This document shows positions 23,368-35,285 of a stretch of DNA of 64,000 bases, piece by piece. Within the stretch, counting starts at the first letter, position 1. Every line of letters begins with the position of its first letter. The stretch lies in contig NC_087377.1 in NCBI RefSeq assembly GCF_963675165.1, positions 15,186,198 through 15,250,197 on the forward strand, in the 5' to 3' direction. The DNA comes from Halichondria panicea. Lineage: Eukaryota; Porifera; Demospongiae; Suberitida; Halichondriidae. The notes under the pieces are model-generated. The model was not told the origin of the DNA. It saw only the letters and a list, made by a program, of their open reading frames with translations, and made no database searches. Both the position numbers and the translations under genes were made by a program.

Positions 23368-23496
23368 CACTGTAAAAAAAAGAAGTGCGGTGAGCACACT
23401 AAAACCGTCGCATATAGCACACTTTTCAAAAAAGCGTGCTATATGCGACGGTTTTAGTGTGTCCACCGCACTTTTTTTCAATCATTTTGTACAGTG
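23368..23496. mobile_element. Hairpin MITE, mariner-like (TA target)
   Basis: Begins CACTGTAAAAAA, ends TGTACAGTG and is flanked by TA. The arms (for example CCGTCGCATATAGCACAC) pair almost perfectly. The corresponding place in the duplicated unit at 41.78 kb lacks the insertion. Confidence 0.8.
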
Positions 23497-23739
23497 TATG
23501 TCTGCTTCTACCTGGATCAGTTGCCTGTGAGGGTGAGCAGTACTTAATACTATCACACTCAGCTAGCAGCAGTTGAAATTGAAATAAGGGGAAAGGTCGT
23601 CAGAACAACTAGAAGCAAGCGCATTATGTGCATGCATGCATGCATGACTTTTGTACAGACATGTTTTGCAACACTGCATGCTATAAATGGCTAATGCCCT
23701 CTTACCATGTAAGAATCATAGGTACCATAACTGTTCCAA

Positions 23740-23935
23740 TAGTGCTAACATTTTTTGCAAACGTGCAGCTAGTATGGAAAGTATTCACAGACACATGCAG
23801 CTGGTGACTATATTATATTGGCAGTGCTGCATGCATGGTCCACTGTACTCTGGACTTTGTTTCTGGTGCTGAAGTTTTACTTGTATATCGACAACATGGC
23901 GTTCCTCCCTAGGCCTATATCTGCAGAAGAGGGGG
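23740..23935 (+). pseudogene. GT32 start fragment, degraded
   Basis: Matches the leader and first 40 or so codons of the GT32 genes (CACTGTACTCTGGACTTTGT, then GACAACA and GCCTATATCTGC) but with several insertions that break the frame. It ends at AGAGGGGG, where an unrelated repeat begins. Confidence 0.75.
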
Positions 23936-24714
23936 TGCATGAGGTCTTCAGAGCCTATGGGATTTTCTAGGCTATATTTAAGTACATAATATACTACAGG
24001 GATAATTAACTTATCAAGCTGCACTCTTTAGATATAGCCGTACTCTTTTCCATTGAAAAAAACTAGACATTTCTATGTAGATACATACATTGAATCATGC
24101 ATGAAACTGTTATATAACATGCATTGTCCTATAGCTCTATAATTCCTATAGCAATTTGAAAACATTAATTGGCAAGGAAAATAACAATACATTTCGGGAA
24201 TTAGTACGTGCATGTGAATGATACTGCATTCTTCAGCTCTATTAATTTTATTTTCTGTGTTCTGAAGTATAGTTATTAATACTAGCTGATTGAAGCTCTG
24301 CATGTGTAAGTGTGAATAACGTGACTCGATCCCTGCATGTTGCATGCATGAGCTGCATGATATATGCGTTATAGTGCACACAGAACTCCTATACCTCGTG
24401 CATGGCATGCATGCGCTATATACTTCATGCACTTGTGTTAGTATAGCCTATATAGATAAAAGAATGAGAAATTGTATTAGCTAGTTGCCAAAGCTACTGA
24501 CATGTACATCCAATGACCATCCAGGCATTGAATTCTGGTATCTAGATCACTATTCTATAACACTCATGCATAGTTGCAAAGAAGAATTATATCTCGGTAG
24601 CTAGCTAATCAGTAAATAAATATAGATATACTCTTGTAGAGGTCTACCACATGCACTAATAAATGATAGCTAGCTCCTGGAAGGTATGTGAGGTTTGTCA
24701 CTCAATACAAGTAG

Positions 24715-25138
24715 GAGCTAGTGACAATAACACACTTCATTGGCTTCATTCTATAGGTACTTGCATTAGAGTGTATGTTTCCTGAGGCCTAGCTAATGGT
24801 ACAAGCTCGAATGTGCATGTTTGACTAGATAGCAATAAAGATGAAACTGCTTGAAAATGTTTGTATCCAGTTGGTTCAAAGTGGGGAAACACACACACAC
24901 ACACAGACACGGAACAAGATTGGTTGGCTTTGATGCTTTATGGTTTGATAATATTAGTACGGTTCGAATGAGGTGCATGCACACTTTGATATCGTGATTA
25001 TGTCATGGTCCAGAGTAGCAATTCTGTAGCTCATTAAATAGCTCATTAAATTCATACATACACCTGTGCAAGGTATGCGAGCCATGCCATTATGTAGGTA
25101 GGAGTGACTTTGTTGCAAATCACTAACACATCCAATAA
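24715..25138. repeat. Start of tandem unit 3 of the GT32 locus
   Basis: Matches 21490-21850. The match stops near 25138 and resumes at about 27335, so 25.14-27.33 kb is inserted sequence. Confidence 0.7.
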
Positions 25139-26273
25139 GGGTTGTAACCGAGCACTTCTGCTTTAAAATCAGCTCTCTTCGATAGCCTACTTCAATTAAA
25201 ATCGGCTTTAACATTAGTTTTCTCTTCGGTAGCCTACTTTAAAATCGGCTCTCTAACTCTTACTCAGTAACACAATCTCATCATAGATAGTAGAGGAGAC
25301 AGGGATTGGAAACAGGGATTTCACGCGCCCATGCGTGCGTGTCGCACCGGAAATAGACAGGAAGTTAATTTAATTGGGGCCAATAAGAGTGAACAGATAG
25401 CTAGCTAGCTAGCTGTCTCTGGCCCATATAGTAGCTACTAGCTACTACATACATAGATCTGAACTAGTTTCTGTACATCAGAATGAGACTTTTCTCTGTT
25501 GTATTGAAGAATTACACATCCTAAGACCTTAACAAACCTTCAAAGAACAAGACATGCACTCACAAAAAAACTATAGTACTAGGCACAGCTCATGATCATA
25601 ATTATATAGACTGCATACTTATTTCTTAACATTATGATACACACAATCACAAAGGATGCATGGAGAAATGATGATGTTTACAAACACAAAACATAATTTT
25701 TGTAAGTCTGACGAGGTTAAGGTAGTGGTGTATTTCCATCATCAGGTCATGCACTACACAGCGATTGCACGATCAATCGTAATCAATAACAGTATCCCTT
25801 CCCTCTGTCATTGGCATGCCAAACTTTTCCAAAGGGTCTTGGCAGATCCTCTATGTTCTGAGTACCCTGGGAAAGCAATTTACGGGTAAGTTTGAATTTA
25901 CAGGTTAGCAAGGAAAAACTTTTCTCAAGGCACATCGGGATCATTAGGCAATATGTAGACCTAAACAATAGTGATGTACAATGTATTGTTAACCAGCAAC
26001 TCCCCCGCAAACAAATGTACTTACGAATTCTTCTTTTCACACTTTTATGTTAATATTCAACATAATTGTCAACTTAGCTATGCCTAAGGCATATTTCAAT
26101 GCTTCCTCTACACTGTGATCACTCTCAAACAACCATGGCTACTTCCTAGCTCAAGATATCCCCCCACAAAGTTTCATACCTTCAAATTCCCAGCTAAATA
26201 CATGTAAAATAGTGCTACATGGACCTCTGAAGATCAAATAAATTAGGTAAATGATGTAAACCATACATTTACT

Positions 26274-26626
26274 TAGTCGGGCGCCGCCGCCCTCTACCGT
26301 TGCCCGGAAGGAGGTCGGGAATCAAGCCTATCCACAGTTTTGCTCTGTTGTTGGAAATCCAACAATTCCACCAGCTCCAATCAGATTGCAGTATCTCAAG
26401 GGGATTGATCACACCCACTCAACTGTACCACGTGTGAATTTTGCACACGTTGGATTGACTGAGAGGCGAGGCCAACACCCACTTTAATAAACGATATTCA
26501 TCGCTATTGGTTAGCACCCACATAGAATGAATGATATTCATGATACTATTGCGTAACAGGCCAGAACAAAACTGTGGATAGGCTTGATTCCCGACCTCCT
26601 TCAAGGAGGGCGGCGGCGCTCAACTA
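26274..26626. mobile_element. Non-autonomous TAG-ended element with exact 9-bp duplication
   Basis: Begins TAGTCGGGCGCCGCCGCC and ends GGCGGCGCTCAACTA, flanked on both sides by ACATTTACT (26265-26273 and 26627-26635). Its inner terminal sequence (GAGGTCGGGAATCAAGCCTA) strongly resembles the termini of the helicase element at 3798-9217, so it is a likely dependent of that family. Confidence 0.9.
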
Positions 26627-26788
26627 ACATTTACTATGGATAATGTACATACAGACTAGCTCTGCTAGTGCTTACTGCAGTTTTCTTCAGTTTCCTCTCT
26701 GTCTTTCCAGCTGGCTCGCAATCAATCGCAATCAATACTTGCGGAATGCAACACGTATGGTGTCAGAATTCTCTAGGGCAATACATTG

Positions 26789-27219
26789 CAGAGGAGGCTG
26801 GAACCACTTGACCTTAGCTAATTAAGGTCAATAATTGGATTTATCCAAACTTCTCTTGCAGACTACTTCAAACCTAGTTTTTAGTGTCTATCAGTTTAAA
26901 ACGTTATTTTTCAGGGGGGGTCAAATTTTATTTTCGCCAACTTTGCTCAGAAGCAGAGATACAATCAAAAGTCTTGCTCTTGTACTAGCCTCGATGTCAT
27001 GAGCGGCTTGTTTTCGAGGTCACTGTGTAGCTGGCTTTGAGACTTGTATCTCTGCTTCTGAGCAAAATTGGCGAAAATAAAATTTGACCCCCCCTGAAAA
27101 ATAACGTTTTAAACTGATAGACACTAAAAACTAGGCTTGAAGTAGTCTGCAAGAAAAGTTTGGATAAATCCGATTAGTGACCTTAATTAGCTAAGGTCAA
27201 GTGGTTCCAGCCTCCTCTG
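26789..27219. mobile_element. Foldback element with exact 9-bp target duplication, copy 2
   Basis: Same CAGAGGAGGCTGG ends as 11343-11556 but with about 200-bp arms meeting at 26.98-27.02 kb. It is flanked by AATACATTG at 26780-26788 and 27220-27228. No coding sequence. Confidence 0.9.
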
Positions 27220-27357
27220 AATACATTGGTCACCTGAGATGTTTCCAATCCCTCCCCCCTCTACTACATTCCTCTCTCCCACGAGGTCAGGTGACTGACC
27301 TCCCACACAAAAATCATACTAATGACAAAAATGGTTTCTTGAGCCCATGCATCAAAG

Positions 27358-28078
27358 TAGACTGGAAACCACGCCTCTTTCTTTAGGGAAAGAGACTGGC
27401 CAGGTGACTATCAACAACTCGTCTTCATTGCGTACTGAATTTTGCGGAAGTGGTTCAAGGAAAAGGGTGTGGTCACCAGTGTTGCGGTTTAGTATACTTT
27501 GGCTAGATCTACTGTACTCGAACTCTAGCAAGCTAGCTAGCTAGCTCAGCCATCTATCAAACTTAATTTCAATCACAAGTCAACTGCTGCAAAACTATGT
27601 CCAAGTCTGGAGCTAGCTGTCACCTGGATGTACCTAGTTCTTGTCCTGTCTGTGGCAATGATACCGCTGTAATAGAAACTCAAATGTTGCTGGCAATAGG
27701 GCAAAGCAAAGGGACTTTCCATAAACCAGTTGGCAGAGAGACAAATATATCTCTGCATCTCTGCTACTTCTGTCTGTTATTTTTGCAGTGGCCTTGTAGC
27801 CAGCCAGGTTATAGCAACTTTAGAATTGCTTCATTGGAGAAGTACTGATAGACAACTTATATCCAAACAGCTAGCTAAGTAGACATAAAATTGATACTGC
27901 AACTGTACAGCTATACTCACATAAAATCAATTATAATAAAATTTATGCAATATTGTGGTTTAGATATCTCCCACGCATTCATGCACACACTACATTCCAA
28001 GCATTCCTTTGGGACGAGTCGTTGATAGTTACCTGGCCAGTCTCTTTCCCTAAAGAAAGGGGCGTGGTTTCCAGTCTA
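27358..28078. mobile_element. Non-autonomous TAG-ended element, 9-bp duplication, empty site known
   Basis: Begins TAGACTGGAAACCACGCC and ends in the complement, with inverted repeats of about 55 bp. Both flanks read GCATCAAAG (27349-27357 and 28079-28087). The paralogous unit near 21.85 kb has the same surroundings with a single GCATCAAAG and no element. An 83-codon frame inside (27597-27848) has CPVCG and CYFC but no recognised family. Confidence 0.92.
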
Positions 28079-28174
28079 GCATCAAAGTAAACAAAGACCA
28101 AGAAGCCAACCGTAAAAGCTATTACTATAAAAGCTATTGGTATATAACTGTTTCAATAGTGCCAACATTTTAGC

Positions 28175-29224
28175 ATGAGAAAGTATTCACAGTCTACACA
28201 GCTGGTGGCTATTGGCAGTGTACTGTTCACTGTACTCTGGACTTTGTTTCTGGTGCAGAAGTTGTATAGCGACAACACGGCGTTGCCTGCGCCTATATCT
28301 GCAAATCCAGTTACAGAGAAGGAAAATCTTCCAAACTGTATGCAACTGAGGGAGGAAAATCCCTACCCGACTAGTGGAGAACCTCTCAGTGGAAAGAATT
28401 TTTGTGAAGCATTCACAGGAACAAACCGTACAGACTGTGTTTATCTTCATCCAGAGATATTTCACTATGTCCTATTTACAAACAATCCGAAAGACAGCAT
28501 ATTGGGTTTTCGAGAGTTTTTGTCAATATATTCAGTGGATAAGTTTTATAAGCCAGAGAAGATTGTCATACACTGTAGCCAATCGATCACTGGCAAGTAT
28601 TGGGAGATTGTGCAGAAGTTGACTACTCCTATTGAGATGAGACTGACGGATCGAATAACCACTGTTGGCAAGAAACAGAAACCAGCATTTATTTCCCATG
28701 AAGCAGACTATCTAAAAATCAAATCTGGCTTCAGAGACGGGGGCATTTATTCTGATTTTGATGTTGTCATCCTCAATGGTTCAAAATTGCGTGAAATGCA
28801 ACGACAATCAGAGATAGTGATTGGCAGAGACAACCAAGAGTGTAGCAGAACTTGTGCCGGATTTTTTTCAAGTGTTCCCGGCTCACCATTTATGGGGAAA
28901 TGGTTGGACAGTTACGAGAATAACTACAGTCCTGGATGGATATACAATGCAGGAGATGTGCCAGCTCGAATGCTACACCATTGCCCAGAATGTCATCGTG
29001 ACATAACTGTTGATTATCGTATAAGTAATTGGAATGACGCTAGGGATAAAAACTGGTTGAAGGAAGGAGGGCTTGAGTGGAGGCAAAAAGCAGTGGCTCA
29101 CTATATGAACACGGGGTTTATGAAACCATTAAAACCACCTAAAGAATTACTTAGTATGTCGACTCCATTCTCAGAGATGGTGAAGTTTGTACTAGGCGAC
29201 ACAATCAACGATTTTATCATATAA
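28175..29224 (+). CDS. GT32-like glycosyltransferase, copy 3 (349 aa)
   Basis: Intronless and almost the same as copy 2; I see only a few amino-acid differences, such as NAGD for NAGH and DYRISN for DYHISN. Signal anchor at residues about 10-27, DXD within GGIYSDFDV, CPEC near residue 260. The upstream 95 bp, including the shared leader, also matches copy 2. The TAG-ended element at 27358-28078 ends about 100 bp before the start codon and a BEL/Pao element begins 300 bp after the stop, so regulation could differ from copy 2. Confidence 0.85.
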   Translation: MRKYSQSTQLVAIGSVLFTVLWTLFLVQKLYSDNTALPAPISANPVTEKENLPNCMQLREENPYPTSGEPLSGKNFCEAFTGTNRTDCVYLHPEIFHYVLFTNNPKDSILGFREFLSIYSVDKFYKPEKIVIHCSQSITGKYWEIVQKLTTPIEMRLTDRITTVGKKQKPAFISHEADYLKIKSGFRDGGIYSDFDVVILNGSKLREMQRQSEIVIGRDNQECSRTCAGFFSSVPGSPFMGKWLDSYENNYSPGWIYNAGDVPARMLHHCPECHRDITVDYRISNWNDARDKNWLKEGGLEWRQKAVAHYMNTGFMKPLKPPKELLSMSTPFSEMVKFVLGDTINDFII

Positions 29225-29526
29225 CTTATAACAGGTATATTATTTATTCTAGCCAGCAATTGAACTGTGTGCATTCAACATAAACATTTTTTACGACAAT
29301 ACTTGACAATACTTTTAGTATACTAGTCTCGCACCAGCCCCAGTTTTTCGACTTAACGTTCCAATAGAAAACATTCGGGGCTGGTATGACTAAATAATAC
29401 CTGGCAACTGAATAGATTGATTTTTGTTAATCATGTATATAGTCAATTATGTCATCTTTTTGTAATAGAATTGCTGTTTTATATAGACAATGATTTATGA
29501 AAAGAGTGCATGCATAATACAAATTA

Positions 29527-29867
29527 TGTTGATGTGTACAAGCTAGGTGTTTAATTACTTAATGTTATGCAATATTTACTAGGTTCATAGTTTAATGAGT
29601 TTGTGGTAAATGTGTTGTTTTGTTCAATTTTCTTTGTTGTGCGCAGGGCCCCTTGCTCTGGCCCTGCCCCCTTGTTTTTGTATTTGCCATCACCCACTAT
29701 CTTCCTCAGTTGTTGTTATTTGTCTAAACTCACTAAGAATTGTTGCAAAGGGTCAAGTCAACTTGTACTCTAGGATAAGTAGGAGCCTGTCTCCCAACAA
29801 TAGCTAACTCTCAAACTAAACTAGCCTGTCTAGTTCTTAGTTTATAGATACAAGAAAGAGCTCAACA
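29527..29867 (+). repeat. 5' LTR of the BEL/Pao element
   Basis: Direct repeat of 41375-41716 with TG...CA ends. Confidence 0.92.
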
Positions 29868-30076
29868 TTAAATGGTCCTTCGAACTAGATGGGCGTGCCC
29901 GTCCCCGGCCATAAAAATGGGGGGACGGGTTTCAGCCCTATCTAGCATTCGTTCTGCTGCAGAAAATCATGCAGCACCAATCAGATTGCAGAGTGATCGC
30001 GTAATGCATATTGTGGCTTCCCAGCTAAACCTGGCTTCTCAGCTGACATATCAAGTTGAATTGAATAAAGTAAACT

Positions 30077-31760
30077 ATGAGTATTTTGACTGAAAGCATC
30101 TGCTCAGCTGCCAGAGAGTTGGGCTATCCAAGTGTGAAACCTGAACAGATGGATGTTGTGCGTGCTTTTATGGGAAAGAAAGACGTATTTGCTGTACTTC
30201 CAACAGGATTTGGGAAAAGTCTGTGCTATGCTTGTTTGCCATTCACCTTTGATAAAATCCTTCAAAAGGAGAAAGGATATTCACTGGTGATAGTAGTGAC
30301 TCCTCTGCTAGCTATTATGAAAGATCAGGTAGGCTGGTTTAGGGTTTATCATGATTAAAAAGGCATGCCATGCATGTATTAAACTATACTCTCACAAGTG
30401 AAGATAACACGTGACCCTTTTCACTCTTGCAATTGCATGTTCGTGTTCACAGAAACATTCAAGTATGCCTGAAGCCCTGAACATGATAACATTCACATCA
30501 CTGCATGTGTCGTACATAATTATAGCGAATAATTATAACTCACACAGACTGACAAGCAAAATTAGTAACTATGTTGATTCCAATGCAGGTGGCATTTTTT
30601 TCTTCCAAGGGATTGTCCTCGGCACTAGTTTCAGGAGAAAATGTGGACATTGAAGTACAAGATGGTGTGTGCAGAGGTGCGTATCAGTTAATTTTCTTTA
30701 CGCCAGAGATGATCATTGGAAACCGAAAGTGGAGAAAATTGCTGGAAGGCGATGTTTATGCTAATCGTTTGAAGGCCTTTGTGATTGATGAGGCACATTG
30801 TGTGAAGAAATGGTAAGCCACATAACAAATGCACTTGTATATATTATACTCGTAATTATAATCTTAAGTAGGTAAATAATGATATAATTATTGTTTTATA
30901 GGGGTGAGACTTTTAGGCCTGTCATGGATAGAATTGGTGAAGTGAGAAGCCTATTACCAATAGGTGTGAATGTAATGGCTGTTACAGCGACAGCCACAAA
31001 AACCATTCGTTACTCTGTCAGCAAGACAATCGGGCTAAAGTCACCCTATGTAATCACAAGATCTCCTTCTAAAAAGAATCTCTTTTACTGTGTTGGAGTG
31101 TTTAATGGAGTTGAAGAAACGTTTCGTCCATTAGCTCGGAAGTTGAAAAATGTGCGTGTTGCCTTCCCAAAAACAATCATTTACGGTCAGTCGTTCAGTA
31201 TGTGTGCAGATATATACATTTTTCTTCGGAGAGAGTTAGGCACCAATTTCACAGAGCCTGTTTATGCTCCTGATGTACCCTCTTTCCGCATGGTAGACAT
31301 GTTTACTAGCGTTACAGGTGCTGGCCACAAAACAGAAATTATACAGTTATTTAAGAAAAAAAGCAGCCTGAGAATTGTTATTGCCACAATTGCCTTTGGT
31401 ATGGGGGTAGATTGCGCTGATGTGAGGCAAATAGTTCATGTTGGCCTGCCGGATGACAATAGTTCTTACATTCAAGAAACTGGTCGGGCTGGCAGAGATG
31501 GACATCTGTCATCAGTCACACTACTTCAAGCAACCACTCACCACCCTGTTGATACGGACATTAAAGAATATGCCTCAAACTGTGATAAATGCCGACGCGA
31601 TTTCCTATTCACAGATATGGATAATTACGTTCACAACGATATGGGTAGTAAGTGTGTTTGTTGTGACATTTGTGCCAAGCTATGCTTTTGTGGTAACTGT
31701 GAAACCAATATGATACATTTTACTAAGCTTACTAGATCTACTACTATTTATTTTGATTAA
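30077..31760 (+). CDS. RecQ-like superfamily II DNA helicase of a transposon
   Basis: Three exons (30077-30328, 30589-30812, 30902-31760) give an intact 444-residue protein. The second exon has exactly the same length (224 bp) as in the paralogue at 3999-5489. Motifs: KPEQ, Walker A TGFGKSLCY, FVIDEAHCVKKW, VTATAT, GMGVDCADVRQIVHVG and QETGRAGRDG, then a C-terminal cysteine cluster (CVCCDIC, CFCGNC). ATP-driven DNA unwinding is expected from the motifs; a role in transposition is inferred from its place between the terminal repeats. Confidence 0.9.
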
Positions 31761-31847
31761 TTGCGCGTGCAATCGTACTTTTTTTATAATGCTTGATGAT
31801 TGGGAAAAGTCGTATTACGCTTTCTTTGAACTGTAAAAAAAATCAAA

Positions 31848-34800
31848 CTAAAATTTATCAGGCAATTTGGTTAAAATCCAGGTCATTAGTTCATCTTTAG
31901 TTTTGGAATGTAGCACATTCCTAACACGTGGGAACGTTAGGTGCTTTCGGTTATCTTCTACTATAAACCCACGAGACTTCACAAGTTCCTCGGCTACAAC
32001 TTCGATATCTGTTTGTGTATTAGGTTTTGCTTGTCTACTACTTGAATGTGTAATACTGTTATCTTCATCGAACTGATCAAGCAGTGGTGATATTGTGCCG
32101 ATTGCCCTCCCAGTTCTTTGAATTGCCTTAGCTGTTCTATTAACACCTTGAGCTCGTATGCATGTCTTGGCAATTTTATTTAGATGTTCCATGTGTAAAT
32201 CACCCGCAATATTCATCCCTGGTTTACCATTCATGTTTACGAACCGACTCCATATTAGCTGTGCTGAAAGCCTTGGTGACAATGTGTACAGGTGTTGAAG
32301 AAGTAAATTCACCGACTCACAACAATAATTCTTAGATCCAGAACCGTAAAATACTGGCATAAGATATTTCCAGCAACGCAGGACGCGTTCACCATCTCCT
32401 TCTCTGATAGCGTCGGAAAACTCTAGGTAGAAACACCCAAGTCGTAGAAGCTCTGTAGAGTAGCTGAAAATGCCATCTCGTTTAGAACTCGCTTTTAAGT
32501 CACAATTCAAACCATTGTAACTGAAGCATACACATTTATCATATATAAGCTCACACAACTGCATTAAGCATTTCTTTCTCTCCTCATGTGACTTAAACCA
32601 CACATCTTTAGCATTCGGTAGTATGTCATCAGTAGGAGTGTCATCTTTTGACTTCAATCTCAATACAGCATAAGAAGATGCAACAATGTGGCCGGCAGTG
32701 ACAATTTCAATGAAATCCTCACAGGCATTCACGTCATTCTTTGGTGATTTCACCACATGTATTCTATTCAACTTGTTCCGTATTTGGTACATAGTTCCAT
32801 GTTCAGAAGCTGACCTTTCCGAGTAGAAGTACTTCCAAATTATCTATACAGATAGTATTAATTTTCGTTTAAAATAGGTGTTATGTTACACAATTAATGA
32901 TGATTTAAATTCAACATGTATGCGTGTATATGACACAAGTTACCTTGAGGAAAGCAACTTTAGTATGCCAGTCTTCTGCCATGGGAACCAGACCCACAAA
33001 TCTAGCTGAGGGTGAGGGTGAATTAACTTTGGCCTTCTGCGCCCCTCGAGCTCTTGCTGCAGTCAGTTGGTCTCTCCACTGAAGAGTATAGGGCGACCCA
33101 ACGCATTTGATACTTTGACTGTCTTGTCAATACATGGCATATACCGATCACAGCTGATCTCTTTAATGGGTACATACTGATGGAAATGCTCCATTATAGC
33201 TACCATGTCTTCCCCCTTGTTTTCATTCTTGGCCAAAATCCCTAGAGGAACCTGTTGTAAGCACATGCAGTATTAATCAAACTGAATAGATATGGGCTAA
33301 CATTATATTTACTTACCACATCAGATTTTTTTGACATTTGGTCATAAAAATCATGTTTTATATGGCGATCGACGACTCCATCGAAAGAAGCTTTGAAGAA
33401 CGTAACATTATCACAAAGCACACGAGACATAAGTGTGCATATGTTTCTGCGTATTGCCAAGTCGTCCTCAACAGATGGCAATAAAGACGCAGCAATTCTA
33501 TCAGGACAGATTTGTGAAGTCGGGATGACTTGTTCACTGAGATTCGAGAAGTCGATTCTGTCAGAGACAGCATACGCATGAAACCAGTGAAGAGAATCCG
33601 GTTTTTTCACACCCACTCGCATGTACCTTTGCTTGACTCCCTTGTCAATATTGTCACCACAAATACGGAATATTGTAGCACCACCTGCATAACGTTTATA
33701 ACTTGCTTGACGTTAGCACAATAATAATTATAAGTAATTATGTACGTTACAAGCAAAATTACATATTATATGCACACCTCTGCTTCCACATTCACTATGT
33801 ATGCTTGAATCACTACTTTCTTCTTCTGTTGATCGGGAGCAGGTACCTAAATGACCACTGTCATTAAGGTCTTCATCACCAGTATCGTCTGCACTATCAT
33901 GATCTTCAGAAGGTTGATCCTCTTCATCAGATGTCATTGGGGAAAATTGTTTCCACGAGTCATCACTGTCAGTCGAACAGTCATCAGAGTCTGCTGCACC
34001 ATCTTCTGTCGATTTTGACCAAGGAGCTTGTTGTGTAGTCTATAAATGCAAGTGAAGTAGCATAATTATTTAATACTGCATGCACAGAATTATGTCTATA
34101 CAAACATTTTTTTCGCTTACTAATTCATCCTCGTCAGTGATAGTGGCAAGAAGAGAGTCTCTCCACTCCTTCACCCTGGCATCATAACCCAGCCCTACCT
34201 TTGCCAACACTCGAATCATCGATACGTGAGACACAGTTAGGTTGAGGGGGTTCAAGCGTTGATACACCTATATACCGATACCAGATCTATAATTATTATA
34301 CATTATATAGTTTTAACGAAACTCACCTGTTTTGAACTATGACCAGCGTACAAGATCAGTGAATTAATTTTCTGAACGATATTCATCCTAGGGTTTCTAT
34401 GTTTGAGAATGATTGCTGCGCACATACCGATCACTGCCTTGGTATTAGAACGAGGTGCTCGAGTTTTGGTAGCAGAAACTAGAACACTGGACATCAAGGG
34501 AGCAAACTGTGTGAGCTCAGTAAGCAGAGAATTCCAGGAGAAACATTTCAGGTCATTGGCGTTTGTGCTCTGAAGGATTGAGTTAACCTTGTCGGATGCC
34601 ATACACTTCACTTCTTTGAAGATTTCTTGTCCGACAAGCTTCAATATGTATTTCTTGACAGACTTATCTTTCATGGCCTCGACAGCAATGGATTTTTTAC
34701 TTCTACGAGCTATCGCTTTTGTTAAGTGCTTTCGATTAGGAGTGAGGGGATAGCTCTTCTTTGCGTTCTTGTAAGAGACATGAACCTAAATTTGAGGATT

Positions 34801-35285
34801 ATACAATTATAATACACACCATGCAACATTTCAATACATAATGATTATTAACTTACAACAACGTCTGGAGACTCACTGCTCGCAGTCTGAGATGTTTTAC
34901 TGCTATGGCCAGCATAATTGCTAAAAGACCTGCCTAGACGAGGTTTCTTTGCTAAAGGTGGGGCTAATGTTGTTGATGAAGGAAAAACACCCGGCATTGC
35001 ATCAATTGCCTTCTTCATATTATTTTGTATGGTGTCGTGTAGCTTTGAATATCTTTCGTAGGTGGATTGGCATTTCCTACATAATTTACCAGCTCTTTCT
35101 TGGATACCATCACCACTCAGTATGCAGTCAAGGTCAACATCAGGCTCATTTTCATCCACAACAAAGGCTTTCCAAACTTGAGCCACATGAGCATTATTTT
35201 CACTAGTGAGAGATCTTCTCTCTGTGGGAGTACTAGTCAGATCAGTTCCACAACCAAAGCAGTATATGGAGATGGGGTGAGCCAT
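31848..35285 (-). pseudogene. DUF6589-type putative transposase, seven exons, one frameshift
   Basis: Exons on minus: 35285-34857, 34785-34327, 34267-34121, 34039-33778, 33684-33317, 33251-32944, 32843-31848, with consistent splice phases. Exon 1 opens with a CFGCG...CRKC zinc module. Exon 4 is a Ser/Asp/Glu-rich linker. Exon 5 has GDNIDKGVKQRYMR and FHAYAVSDRIDF. Exon 7 has HGTMYQIRNKLNR, EGDGERVLRCWKYL and LHMEHLNKIA. Exon 6 is 308 bp where the copy 2 exon is 309 bp; the frame is lost near 33090, before a conserved AARARGAQKAKVN stretch. Apart from this the gene reads open. The start is the ATG before AHPISIYCFGC; an upstream TTG in frame is unlikely. Confidence 0.8.

Larger units (their letters stand above)
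21490..24430. repeat. Tandem unit 2 of the GT32 locus
   Basis: Begins GTGACAATAACACACTTCAT and contains GT32 copy 2, its 3' flank and a degraded second GT32 start. The next unit begins with the same sequence near 24715, giving a period of about 3.2 kb. Unit 3 continues through 25.1, 27.3-29.5 and 41.7-42.6 kb, cut by later insertions. Confidence 0.75.
25288..27266. mobile_element. Inverted-repeat element (GGGATTGGAAAC group) with nested insertions
   Basis: The left end TAGTAGAGG...GGGATTGGAAAC is mirrored by GTTTCCAATCCC...CTCTACTA at the right. It contains the TAG-ended element at 26274-26626 and the foldback element at 26789-27219. No transposase. It separates two parts of GT32 tandem unit 3. 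Confidence 0.65.

Noticed and set aside
25288-27266. Assigning this inverted-repeat element a target duplication
   Set aside because: No convincing matching flanks were found.
27597-27848. 83-codon frame with CPVCG inside a non-autonomous element
   Set aside because: No recognisable domain and no second exon; kept only as a remark in the element entry.
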